A DNA stretch of 7,447 nt from Deinococcus sp. Leaf326 (GCF_001424185.1 NZ_LMOM01000047.1:1-7447); one strand, 5' to 3'. Shown: positions 1 through 5,969, numbered from the stretch's first letter. Program-made: numbers and translations. Notes: a model not told the origin generated them from the letters alone.

Positions 1-1
1 T

Positions 2-979
2 CTGGATGCACCGTACAACTTCCTAATCCCCTCGTTCGCGCTCGGTCGGGCGCAGGAGATCACCCAGATCCTCCAGACGAGCATGGCCAGTGGCCTGCTG
101 CCCAGCGTGCCCCTGTACCTCGATGGGCTGACTCGGCAGATGACGCAGACCTACGAGGAGTTGCTGCCCCTCCTGCCCCAGGCCTTACAGAATCGTCGGA
201 AGTCCAGTGGGCAACCCATCTTCTTGGGGGGCACCGTGACGCTTGTCGGGGATCGCCGGGACCGCGAGCGCATCCTGGCGTCGGACGGTCCGGCGGTCGT
301 CGTGGCGTCGAGTGGGATGCTGCACGCGGGGGCCAGTCCAATCTACGCGCGGGCGTGGCTTCCGGAGGCGAGCAATGCCCTGTTCGTCGTGGGCTACCAG
401 GATGCTGAGTCGCCAGGGCGCCGGCTGCTGGAGTTGCAGCAGGGCGGTGACGTGCTTCTGCCGAACGGACGTGGGGGCCGTGAGCCCGTGCCCGCCTATG
501 CCCGGGTGGAACGTTTCTACCTCTCAGCCCATGCGGACCAGGGCGGCCTGCTGGGCATGATTGCCCGGTACCGGCCTGGCAAGATCCTCCTCACGCACGG
601 GGATGTCCGGCCCCGGAACACGCTCGCGGGCTACCTAGACACGCGGCACGACGTGGCGCTGCCCAAAGCGGGGGAAGTCGTCACGCTCCGGGACAGTGGC
701 CGGCGCCGCGGGGGGTTCCTGAACACCACCCCCAAGAAGCTTGAGGCGCTCAAGGAACGACACGCCCGAGGGAAGGTGGACGTACAGTACGACGCAGAGC
801 GGCACGCGCTCGTCATTGAGCTGCCCAAGAGCCTGGACGCTTCGCTGTTCGGCGAAGGCGAGTACACGCTGGAGGTGCTGCGCGGCAAGCTCAGTCGCCT
901 CAAGCTCAAGGAGCGCGACACGGATACGCTCGCTGGGCAACAGCTTGGAGGAGCAACTGAAGACCTGGAAACCGCGTAG
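2..979 (+). CDS. beta-CASP metallo-beta-lactamase-fold nuclease, C-terminal part (5' end outside window)
   Basis: The frame is open from the first bases, so the gene starts upstream; 325 codons are visible. The metal-binding HxHxDH part of the metallo-beta-lactamase fold lies outside. What remains matches a beta-CASP domain: 'IPSFALGRAQEI' near the start, an Asp in 'PLYLDG' (visible residue 41, candidate motif A), 'VVVASSGMLHAG', the motif B His in 'LSAHAD' (residue 177) and the motif C His in 'ILLTHGD' (residue 199). Known members of this family (RNase J, CPSF-73-like and related bacterial enzymes) are RNA or DNA nucleases; which substrate this one cuts cannot be read here. A charged C-terminal extension of about 100 residues follows motif C. 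The last residues before the TAG look less protein-like than the overlapping frame that runs to 1070, so the tail may be frameshifted. An internal ATG at 83 is not the start, because conserved beta-CASP sequence precedes it. Confidence 0.85.
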   Translation: MDAPYNFLIPSFALGRAQEITQILQTSMASGLLPSVPLYLDGLTRQMTQTYEELLPLLPQALQNRRKSSGQPIFLGGTVTLVGDRRDRERILASDGPAVVVASSGMLHAGASPIYARAWLPEASNALFVVGYQDAESPGRRLLELQQGGDVLLPNGRGGREPVPAYARVERFYLSAHADQGGLLGMIARYRPGKILLTHGDVRPRNTLAGYLDTRHDVALPKAGEVVTLRDSGRRRGGFLNTTPKKLEALKERHARGKVDVQYDAERHALVIELPKSLDASLFGEGEYTLEVLRGKLSRLKLKERDTDTLAGQQLGGATEDLETA

Positions 980-1070
980 GCTGGACGACCAGCTCGTCTA
1001 CGATGACCCGTGCAGCGCGCAAGAGCTCGAACGAACTAGAGACCGATGGCGCAGAAGCGTAGTGCTGTGA
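933..1070 (+). other. possible true C-terminal tail of the beta-CASP gene in another frame
   Basis: In the frame ending with TGA at 1068-1070 the codons read 'SLGNSLEEQLKTWKPRR', then 'LDDQLVYDDPCSAQELERTR', then 'DRWRRSVVL'. This is a balanced, charged sequence typical of a real protein end. The annotated frame ends in the low-complexity 'LAGQQLGGATEDLETA'. A single indel near 930 would join the nuclease to this tail. The alternative is that the tail is a chance open frame. No separate start codon with a Shine-Dalgarno sequence is evident for it as an independent gene. Confidence 0.35.
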
Positions 1071-1100
1071 TCTAATCTTTCAACTCTGTGGATCAGTTAT

Positions 1101-1141
1101 GCGGGACGTTTCAGCGCAGGCACTAGCAGGAAACGTTCCGC
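1101..1141. repeat. 12-bp inverted repeat in the convergent intergenic gap
   Basis: The arms are GCGGGACGTTTC (1101-1112) and GAAACGTTCCGC (1130-1141). They pair at 11 of 12 positions, with the twelfth a G-T wobble in RNA, around a 17-base loop. It sits between the ends of two convergent genes, the nuclease and the CheB-like gene, where a shared terminator would be expected. No T-run follows on either strand, so an intrinsic terminator of the usual kind is not supported; it may be a processing or operator structure. The rest of the 980-1195 gap shows nothing I recognise. Confidence 0.5.
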
Positions 1142-1195
1142 GAACAGGGATGAGGCTGGCGATAGTGCATCAGTCGGCCGCGATCAACTCACAAC

Positions 1196-2230
1196 CTAAA
1201 ATCTTCCTGGAATTGACGCCAAAGTCAGCGCGCCCTCTTCCTCTGGATGTTGGATGAACTGGCGCAATATGTTGCTTCGTGCCTCCAGCCGTCGTGCCTT
1301 GACCCATCGCCCAGCTTCAAGCGTCCCATCAAGCTGAATACTCTGACTCAACTGATCCAGTAACAGTACCTGCTCATCCAAGAGTCTTGCCGCACTCCAC
1401 AACGCAGCCTCTGTCGCTTCCCCCAGCTCCGCGAGCAGGACCTCGGCCGTGAACGCATGTCCAGTGTGACAGCGGTAGCGGGTCAGCCCCGCTTCCTCAA
1501 TCTGTCCCAGCACCCCATGACATTCGGGACAGGTCAGGAGGGAAGGGGACCCCATGACGCGCACTCCCTTCTCGAAGGTCCCGTGTCCCGCACTCACCTG
1601 AATTTCGGCCTGCAGCCGTTGACGTTGGTCATCATTCATCGGAGGTGGACCTCCTGAATAGGGGCGGTGGTTCAACAACTCGACCAGACGTAGGCCGATC
1701 TCCCGTGCTGGCAGGATGTCCTTAACCGCGACCTGGCGTAGAGCATTCAAAAGCATTTCAGGGGCCTCGGCTTCCTCCGGGTGTTGAATAAGGGCATAGC
1801 CCCCCAGTTGCTCAATGGTCCAGAGGCCAGAACTGCCATCGTTAAGCCTGCCGCTCAGGAGTACACCGATCACTCGCGCCTCATATGCTTGAGCGGCCGA
1901 GCGAAAGAGCACATCGATGGCGGGCCGGGCATGATTTTCTTTAGGGCCCTGTGAGAGATGAAGGTGATGACCGACGACAAGAAGATGGTGGTTGGGCGGA
2001 GCGACGAAGATGACCCCTGGTTCGAGGAGGTCACCTTGCCGAGCGTGGCGCGCAGGGAGTGGGCCGGCCTGGCTGAGAATCTGTGGCAAAGCGCTGGGCT
2101 GGTCTGCGGGTGTGTGGACGGTTAAGAGGATAGGCGCTGAGAAAGTTGCGGGAAGAGTGGGGACGAGGTCGAGCAGGGCGGGCAATGCCCCGGCAGAGCC
2201 ACCGATGACGACCAAGCCGGGAAAATTCAT
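1196..2230 (-). CDS. CheB-type protein-glutamate methylesterase, receiver-less, with C-terminal Cys/His motif
   Basis: The 344-residue protein begins directly with the CheB methylesterase fold: 'LVVIGGSAGALPALL' supplies the nucleophile Ser12, 'LLTVHTPAD' the His39, and 'LLSGRLNDGSSGL' the Asp131 of the Ser-His-Asp triad. 'ENHARPAIDVLF' (about 98-109) is the conserved arginine-containing loop of the family. CheB enzymes hydrolyse methyl esters or deamidate side chains on chemoreceptors. The N-terminal response-regulator domain of classical CheB is absent. After the catalytic domain, residues 234-258 carry Cys-x2-Cys ... Cys-x3-His, a small likely zinc-binding motif seen in the CheB-like branch associated with CheR/PAS/kinase proteins, then a helical C-terminus. 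The ATG at 2230 is the only workable start: the codon two before it is TAA in frame and the fold begins at once. The only Shine-Dalgarno-like AAGGG lies directly against the ATG, so initiation may be weak or leaderless. No CheR or receptor gene is adjacent. Confidence 0.92.
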   Translation of the reverse strand: MNFPGLVVIGGSAGALPALLDLVPTLPATFSAPILLTVHTPADQPSALPQILSQAGPLPARHARQGDLLEPGVIFVAPPNHHLLVVGHHLHLSQGPKENHARPAIDVLFRSAAQAYEARVIGVLLSGRLNDGSSGLWTIEQLGGYALIQHPEEAEAPEMLLNALRQVAVKDILPAREIGLRLVELLNHRPYSGGPPPMNDDQRQRLQAEIQVSAGHGTFEKGVRVMGSPSLLTCPECHGVLGQIEEAGLTRYRCHTGHAFTAEVLLAELGEATEAALWSAARLLDEQVLLLDQLSQSIQLDGTLEAGRWVKARRLEARSNILRQFIQHPEEEGALTLASIPGRF

Positions 2231-2287
2231 CCCTTATGATGAGGTGAGTGGCGGGCGAACGAGCGTGGGGCACGTCAGGTCATCTTC

Positions 2288-2711
2288 ATATGGATCAAGA
2301 AGGAGGAACATGATCTGAAACATTGTCCACGCCTGCGGCTGAGTATCGATCTCACCAGCATCCCAGAAATGGGACGCCAACCCACTGCTGTTCCTTCGCG
2401 TCGATAAGGAGGTCCACGAGATTCATTTGGTCATGCTCTCAGCACCTGACACTTGCCAAGAAATGACGCCCTAGACGCATTGCAGCATGACAAAGGGCAG
2501 TATCTGGGTGCCGCATCAGGGAAACAGTTGTACGGCTGGCCGCATCCTCCTAGTGGTTCGGCTGCTCGACGTGCTCCGCACCCGTCAATGGGCTATGGTG
2601 ATCGCCGATCAGGAGTTTATCGGGCAAGCGTGGTGCTCATTCATGCTCTGGAAACGTATCCAGCAATGTGTACATATCCGCGAGAACACCCCCATTAGTG
2701 TCAAGTGCTGA
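2288..2711 (+). pseudogene. decayed IS4-type (DDE) transposase
   Basis: Pieces of one transposase are spread over several frames. The first piece (about 2288-2402) contains 'HCPRLRLSIDLTSIPEMGRQ', with the Asp of 'SIDLTS' placed like the first catalytic Asp of IS4-type enzymes. A second frame gives 'FLRVDKEVHEIHLVMLSAPD' up to a TAG near 2473. The third (2487-2711) gives 'WVPHQGNSCTAGRILLVV', then 'WAMVIADQEFIGQAW', then 'RIQQCVHIRENTPI'. The 'ADxEFIG' block is the region of the second catalytic Asp in this family. Frameshifts, internal stops and the missing C-terminal Glu domain make it non-functional. I could not find terminal inverted repeats or a target duplication, so the element's borders are unknown. 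The exact IS subgroup is a guess; two different IS remnants joined together is also possible. Confidence 0.72.
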
Positions 2712-2971
2712 GGCTTAGTCCTTCTGAGACGAGGCACGCGTGATCCTTATTGGCTAGATCGTTGCGTCCCAGTGAAGATGGAAGAGATCAGTACGCTTGT
2801 TTTGTCCTGATGTCTTGCCAGTTGCGCGTGGATGTTAGGTCTTCCTTTCGCCGATTACACCAGGAAGCCCCCATGGTCAGCAGGGCCCCACGCGCCCCGC
2901 TGGAGAACGTGCGAGAAAAATGCGGTTAGACCGACGAAGAGAGAAGCTGGGCCAATACAGGTCCTGTTCAG
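2712..2971. other. no recognisable gene
   Basis: This stretch follows the transposase remnant and ends at the tail of the minus-strand membrane-protein remnant. The only long frame, on the plus strand from 2832, is rich in Arg, Ser and Pro and has no convincing ribosome binding site. I could not match it to the missing C-terminal part of the transposase. It is probably IS-derived debris. Confidence 0.4.
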
Positions 2972-3464
2972 TCAGTGCTCTGGTCGCCTGCATAGGTTGA
3001 GAGGCGACGAGTCGTCCTCAAGTCCAATGAGGTCATCCAAGTCCCAGTGGCGCCAGTCCTATACACCCTCGACCGTAGCGGGGCGGGACGCTGACACTCA
3101 ACACGGCAGGGCTCGCGGTACGCACGAGCAATCCGATCAGCGCAAGGGGTACGAGCGGCGCGTTCAGGCGTACGTGGCTCAGCACTCAACTCGCTCACCA
3201 TAGCGAGGTGCCGCAGGCACAACAGCCCAATCAGCAACGCGACGAAGCAGAACACCCCAACTGTGAAACTTAGACCCCTGATCAACCGGTTCCCACAAGC
3301 CTGCACCTGACCCGCTGCACCAAAGTTGGTGATCCCCAGACCCACCAGGAATCACAGCGGCGATTGCCCGCAAAGGAGCTCCAGAGCAGGCTCAGGACCG
3401 TCAGGATCAGTCCCAGTCCATACAGCAAGTTGAACACTTGCACGGGCACTGGACTGAGCTTCAC
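2972..3464 (-). pseudogene. small two-helix membrane protein, frameshifted
   Basis: From a GTG at 3464 (preceded by CGGAG) one frame reads 'VKLSPVPVQVFNLLYGLGL' followed by 'ILTVLSLLWSSFAG', a clear transmembrane helix, then 'DSWWV'. At about 3340-3350 the protein-like sequence moves to another frame: 'GLGITNFGAAGQVQACGNRL' then 'GLSFTVGVFCFVALLIGLLC', a second helix, then 'LRHLAMVSELSAEP'. Near 3060 it seems to move again, to 'DWRHWDLDDLIGLEDDSS' ending in TGA at 2972-2974. Joined, this would be an inner-membrane protein of about 160 residues with a short loop between two helices and a charged cytoplasmic tail. No family is recognised. It is the last member of the minus-strand cluster. The start is uncertain; a GTG at 3539 in the same frame is another option. 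Confidence 0.45.
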
Positions 3465-3566
3465 GGCTCCGGTTGTACCACGCCTTCCGAGCCTGTGCAG
3501 GGGCAGCTGCACGCCGTGTCCGAGCAGCAAAGGCCTCACTCCTCAGCCTCTTTGCAAGGTCAAGCC

Positions 3567-3815
3567 TCAGTCCAGCAAATCGCGGAACTGGTACTCCACC
3601 CAGCGTTCCAGGTTCTCGAACTTCATCTGGGGCATCGCACTGTCCCGGAACCCGGTCAGCAGCTGACGCAACCCCAGTAGCAAAAGACTCCGGGGTTCTC
3701 CAGAAGCCAGACCCAGCCGCACACGCAGGAGCAGCATTTCCATCGCCATCGACTCCAGCTGAAGGTTGGGTGCTGCGGTGCTCAGTGGGGTGTAGCGGGG
3801 CGCTATGTACGTCAT
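3567..3815 (-). CDS. hypothetical 82-residue helical protein
   Basis: I do not recognise the family. The ATG at 3815 has a good Shine-Dalgarno (TAGGAG, about nine bases upstream), and the amino-acid composition is balanced. The middle is leucine-rich ('MAMEMLLLRVRLGLASGEP', 'SLLLLGLRQLLTGF') and probably forms amphipathic helices rather than membrane spans, because Arg residues interrupt each run. The end, 'NLERWVEYQFRDLLD', is charged and helical. No signal peptide is visible. It lies downstream of the 70-residue protein at 3870-4082 on the same strand, with a hairpin between them that ends just before its ribosome binding site. A longer overlapping minus-strand frame (3352-4089) is Arg/Pro/Ser-rich and is rejected in its favour. 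Confidence 0.65.
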   Translation of the reverse strand: MTYIAPRYTPLSTAAPNLQLESMAMEMLLLRVRLGLASGEPRSLLLLGLRQLLTGFRDSAMPQMKFENLERWVEYQFRDLLD

Positions 3816-3830
3816 GACACTCGTCTCCTA

Positions 3831-3849
3831 CAGGGCATTTCCTGCCCTG
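3831..3849 (-). repeat. perfect 7-bp hairpin directly before a ribosome binding site
   Basis: CAGGGCA and TGCCCTG pair perfectly around a 5-base loop. On the minus strand the hairpin lies about 20 bases after the stop of the 70-residue gene and touches the TAGGAG Shine-Dalgarno of the 82-residue gene. It has no T-run, so it is more likely to affect mRNA stability or ribosome access than to terminate transcription. The function is inference. Confidence 0.5.
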
Positions 3850-3869
3850 GCAACGTGCTAGGGCGTCCC

Positions 3870-4082
3870 TTAAACAGCAACGCGGGTGGGCTCGGTTCGT
3901 GCTCCGGTCTGTTCGCGGCGGTAGCCCTGATGCCACTTGTCCCGACCCAGAATGCCGCACAGCCGCTCGCCCACTTCGTGCGTGACCTGCTGCGTTTCGA
4001 CCAGCCGACCGACGAACGCTTGGTAGGCGGTCCAGGCAGTAACGGTGGCGGCATCGAACAAGACGGGCTGGTTCAGTTGCAT
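3870..4082 (-). CDS. hypothetical 70-residue protein, paralogue of the gene at 6103-6342
   Basis: The core 'TVTAWTAYQAFVGRLVETQQ' followed by 'VTHEVGERLCGILGRDKW' and 'HQGYRREQ' lines up without gaps with the 79-residue protein at 6103-6342. The shared residues are A-W-x2-Y-x-A-x-V-x3-V, then E-x-G, then W-x2-x-Y-x-R: about 11 identities over 46 positions by eye, with exact spacing. Both are predicted helical. The family is unknown to me. The ATG at 4082 is the first start after an in-frame TAA; the ribosome binding site is weak (TAAAG). The last ten or so residues are Arg/Thr-rich and may be a degraded end. It follows the 152-residue beta-rich protein on the same strand after about 100 bases and precedes the 82-residue protein. 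Confidence 0.6.
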   Translation of the reverse strand: MQLNQPVLFDAATVTAWTAYQAFVGRLVETQQVTHEVGERLCGILGRDKWHQGYRREQTGARTEPTRVAV

Positions 4083-4184
4083 ATTGCAATCTTTACGAAA
4101 CGCTTATTCCGCAGCCTGACAAACCTCAACCTTAACGCCACTTCTGGTGCCGAGCCCGTCCAGGTCCCGTCGCCTGTGGATCAC

Positions 4185-4643
4185 TCAGGCCAGTGCAGGC
4201 AGGAAAAACCCAAACTCACGCGCGGGCGTCGCAAACCCCCAACACACCTGAAACGGCAAGAACACTGGTCCTCCGTCATCCAACCGCACGGTCACGTCGT
4301 GGACCACCTTGCCCCGCCCAAACTCATGCCTATCGCCTTGCCGGGCGAACCCACGCAACAGCAGATAGCTCCGCGGGTCCAACAACGTCCATGTCCCTCT
4401 AGGGGCAAGCTTTCCCGCCCAGGGCAGCTGCAGAGATTGCGGGGCACCAGCATTGTCTCTCCAGGCCACATTGACGCCCAGGACCTTAAAAGCAAGGTCA
4501 CCTCTGTTGTGCAACTCGACGGTCAGCGCCGCGCCCTGTCTGTAGCGGTAACGGTCCTTGTCCAGGAACGAAGCGGTCAATTCAGCGCAACCTTTCCGGG
4601 TCAGACTCTGCTGCTGAATCACTTGCGGTTTCTTCGTCAACAT
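4185..4643 (-). CDS. hypothetical 152-residue beta-rich protein, intact copy of a duplicated family
   Basis: I cannot name the family. Residues about 35-60 ('GAALTVELHNRGDLAFKV' and 'LGVNVAW') alternate as beta strands, in a pattern like an immunoglobulin-type sandwich. 'GTWTLLDPRSYLLL', 'VVHDVTVRLDDGGPVFLPF' and the C-terminal 'CWGFATP' and 'FGFFLPALA' follow. The gene at 5495-5959 aligns with it without gaps over the last 58 residues before its internal stop, about half identical by eye, including 'WTLLD-RS' and 'WGFATP'. No signal peptide or membrane helix is seen, so a cytoplasmic location is likely. The ATG at 4643 has AGGGTGA just upstream. It overlaps the end of the frameshifted small gene at 4582-4871 and is followed by a member of the helical family at 3870-4082. 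Confidence 0.8.
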   Translation of the reverse strand: MLTKKPQVIQQQSLTRKGCAELTASFLDKDRYRYRQGAALTVELHNRGDLAFKVLGVNVAWRDNAGAPQSLQLPWAGKLAPRGTWTLLDPRSYLLLRGFARQGDRHEFGRGKVVHDVTVRLDDGGPVFLPFQVCWGFATPAREFGFFLPALA

Positions 4644-4871
4644 GGGTCACCCTACGCCCAAAAGGCCCTGCCCACTCGCCCGGCCACCCGTATTGCATCT
4701 CCTTGGCGCTGGAGTAGGCGTATTCCTGCTGCTGGGGTGTACGCGGTCTAGCGCCGGAGCACCGGCCGGATCTGCATGGGGTCGGCGCAGGACCTGCACA
4801 AGCGCCAGCAGGTCCACGAGCGCCACATCGCCTCTTTTGCAGCGAGTGGATGCCCTCCGGGAGCGCATCAC
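4582..4871 (-). pseudogene. possible small overlapping gene with a frame change
   Basis: Directly after the stop of the 101-residue gene, GTG-ATG at 4871-4866 opens a frame with the protein-like 'GDVALVDLLALVQVLRRP' and 'HADPAGAPALDR'. After about 4740 that frame becomes Pro/Arg/Gly-rich. Another frame instead gives 'PQQQEYAYSSAKEMQYG', 'WPGEWAGPFGRRVTHVDEE' and a Ser/Asp/Glu-rich end at TGA 4582-4584, overlapping the start of the beta-rich gene by about 60 bases. The same second frame also gives a better-looking N-terminus ('DALPEGIHSLQKR'). One or two indels would join them. No family is recognised; the region could also be non-coding. Confidence 0.35.
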
Positions 4872-4880
4872 GGCTCAGGT

Positions 4881-5186
4881 TTACGAGCGGGGCCGATTGG
4901 CCTCCCGACGTTGCGCCTCCTGTCGCCTGCTCTCCGCGTCCGTCGCCTCGGCCGCCGAATCCGCTTCCTCGTCAGGAATCCCAATGGACAGAACTTCGGC
5001 ACCGTCAATCACCAGCAGGGTGTGTCGCCGTGTTCCTCCCAACCCCACCGCCACTGCGTTCTTCAGGACGACCACTCGACTAAATCCTGCCTCCAGACGC
5101 AGGGTTTCGCCGAGTTGTCCATCCTCCCCGCCATTCACCAGTTCACCCGTGTAGAGCAACTGCTTCGCTTGAACTTGGACTTTCAT
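4881..5186 (-). CDS. hypothetical 101-residue beta-rich protein with charged tail
   Basis: The family is not recognised. The first 70 or so residues look like a compact beta domain: 'MKVQVQAKQLLYTGELVNGG', 'ETLRLEAGFSRVVVLKN' and 'RHTLLVIDGAEVLSIGI'. The last 30 ('DEEADSAAEATDAESRR' and following) are a charged, probably disordered or coiled tail rich in Glu, Ala and Arg. No signal peptide is seen. The ATG at 5186 has a strong Shine-Dalgarno (AAGGGAGG, six bases away), which fixes both start and strand. A plus-strand frame from 4642 over the same DNA begins with a lipoprotein-like stretch but is Ser/Arg/Pro-rich throughout and is rejected. The gene appears to lead the left half of the cluster (101-residue, small overlapping, beta-rich, helical). 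Its first codons (MKVQV) resemble a mini-frame MKVHVAS just before the other beta-rich copy. Confidence 0.75.
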   Translation of the reverse strand: MKVQVQAKQLLYTGELVNGGEDGQLGETLRLEAGFSRVVVLKNAVAVGLGGTRRHTLLVIDGAEVLSIGIPDEEADSAAEATDAESRRQEAQRREANRPRS

Positions 5187-5192
5187 GTTTCG

Positions 5193-5200
5193 CCTCCCTT
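5193..5200 (-). promoter_or_regulatory. strong Shine-Dalgarno of the 101-residue gene
   Basis: On the minus strand AAGGGAGG lies six bases before the ATG at 5186. It is the best ribosome binding site in the cluster, and it decides the coding strand where both strands are open. Confidence 0.7.
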
Positions 5201-5227
5201 CAGTATCCCGCCCCAGAGGGCGACCCC

Positions 5228-5498
5228 ATGCTCGACCTCGCCGCGTCCTTCCTCCTTACCCCAGCGGCCTCCTAATGTCCGGGTCTGACGGCAGCCGGAA
5301 GTGCACGCCCGAGCTGCTGCTCCAGGCCTCCAGGCCGCGCCGGACGGCCTCACCCACCCCGAGGCCTGAACTCGCAGCGGCAGCCGCTGGCCGACCGCCA
5401 GTGCCGTGCTCTGGCACCTGGTCGACACCGGCCGCGCCCACGCCATCCCTGCCAGCCACGGCGCCCGCTGCGTCTACCGCTTCCAGGGGGTGGGTTAA
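5228..5498 (+). pseudogene. frameshifted winged-helix DNA-binding protein remnant
   Basis: On the plus strand the last frame reads 'TASAVLWHLVDTGRAHAIP' then 'ASHGARCVYRFQGVG' with TAA at 5496-5498. This looks like a recognition helix followed by the two-strand wing of a winged helix. Immediately upstream, other frames supply the expected earlier helix: 'GLQAAPDGLTHPE' in the same frame up to a TGA at 5367, and 'PELAAAAAGRP' in a second frame. An ATG at 5228 with GAGGG eight bases upstream could be the original start ('MLDLAASFLLTPAAS'). At least two indels are needed. It lies opposite to, and inside, the minus-strand cluster, in the gap between the 5495-5959 and 4881-5186 genes. The minus-strand frames over it are Gly/Arg/Ala-rich shadows. 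Target and function are unknown. Confidence 0.4.
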
Positions 5499-5959
5499 TG
5501 CGTCGCGCCAGCGTCTTCCAACCCCGGCAGGAAAAAACCCATGTCTTAGCCCGGCGTCGCAAACCCCCAGGACACCTCGAAGGCCAAGTGCAGGGGCCGG
5601 GGTTCATCCAGATGCACCACGACCTGGTGCACGGTGCCCTCCATCCCAAACCCACGCCGTTGACGCTGACGCGTCAGGGCCATCAGCACATCGAAGCTCC
5701 GCTCATCCAGAAGGGTCCAACGCCCTCCGGGTTCCACCACACCGGGGCGGTACCAGTGAAAACTGGTGCTCGCGATCAACCAATTGACTTCGATGTCCTG
5801 AATGCGCAGGGGCACCGAACCCGTGTTGAGCAGGGTCAGTTGAGTCGCTGCCGCAGCTCCGAAGCGCAGCTGATCCATGGTGCGGGTCGCAGCCCACAAC
5901 TCGCAGCCCTCTTCTCCCAGCAACCGGCGCCATTGACCCAGCTTCTCAGGAGGCAACAT
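5495..5959 (-). pseudogene. second copy of the beta-rich family, interrupted by an in-frame TAA
   Basis: From the ATG at 5959 the frame reads 137 codons to TAA at 5546-5548. It matches the intact copy at 4185-4643: 'GCELWAATR' against 'GCAELTAS', 'QLTLLNTGSVPLRIQDIEVNW' against the strand-rich middle, then 'GRWTLLDERSFDVL', 'VHQVVVHLDEPRPLHLAF' and 'VSWGFATPG'. Beyond the TAA the same frame continues 'DMGFFLPGLEDAGATH' and stops at 5495-5497; the intact copy ends 'EFGFFLPALA'. Read through, the length is 154 codons against 152, so the TAA is a nonsense mutation (or a sequence error), not the native end. The DNA around the 3' ends is also very similar. No good Shine-Dalgarno precedes the ATG; a mini-frame (5946-5969) overlaps it. 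The function is unknown. Confidence 0.75.
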
Positions 5960-5969
5960 GCACTTTCAT
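5946..5969 (-). other. seven-codon mini-frame overlapping the start of the second beta-rich copy
   Basis: ATG at 5969 gives MKVHVAS and TGA at 5946-5948, overlapping the ATG at 5959. AGGGG lies a few bases before it, whereas the larger gene has no clear ribosome binding site of its own. The beginning copies that of the 101-residue gene (ATGAAAGT-CA-GTT in both). It may be the stub of a lost copy of that gene or a coupling leader; chance cannot be excluded. Confidence 0.3.

Noticed and set aside
2832..3203. Plus-strand frame of 123 codons
   Set aside because: Arg/Ser-rich composition, no ribosome binding site, no recognisable motif, and it lies opposite a better membrane-protein signal.
3352..4089. 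Long minus-strand frame of 245 codons
   Set aside because: It is Arg/Pro/Ser/Cys-rich and overlaps two better-composed genes on the same strand, one with a good ribosome binding site and one with a paralogue; it is a frame shadow.
4642..5154. Plus-strand frame beginning with a lipoprotein-like 'GVGVFLLLGCTRSS'
   Set aside because: The rest is Ser/Arg/Pro-rich, it lies opposite the start of the intact beta-rich gene and the 101-residue gene with its strong Shine-Dalgarno, and it lacks a convincing ribosome binding site.
5183..5459. Minus-strand frames between the 101-residue gene and the second beta-rich copy
   Set aside because: Their composition is Gly/Ala/Arg-rich, while the plus strand over the same DNA gives a coherent winged helix.
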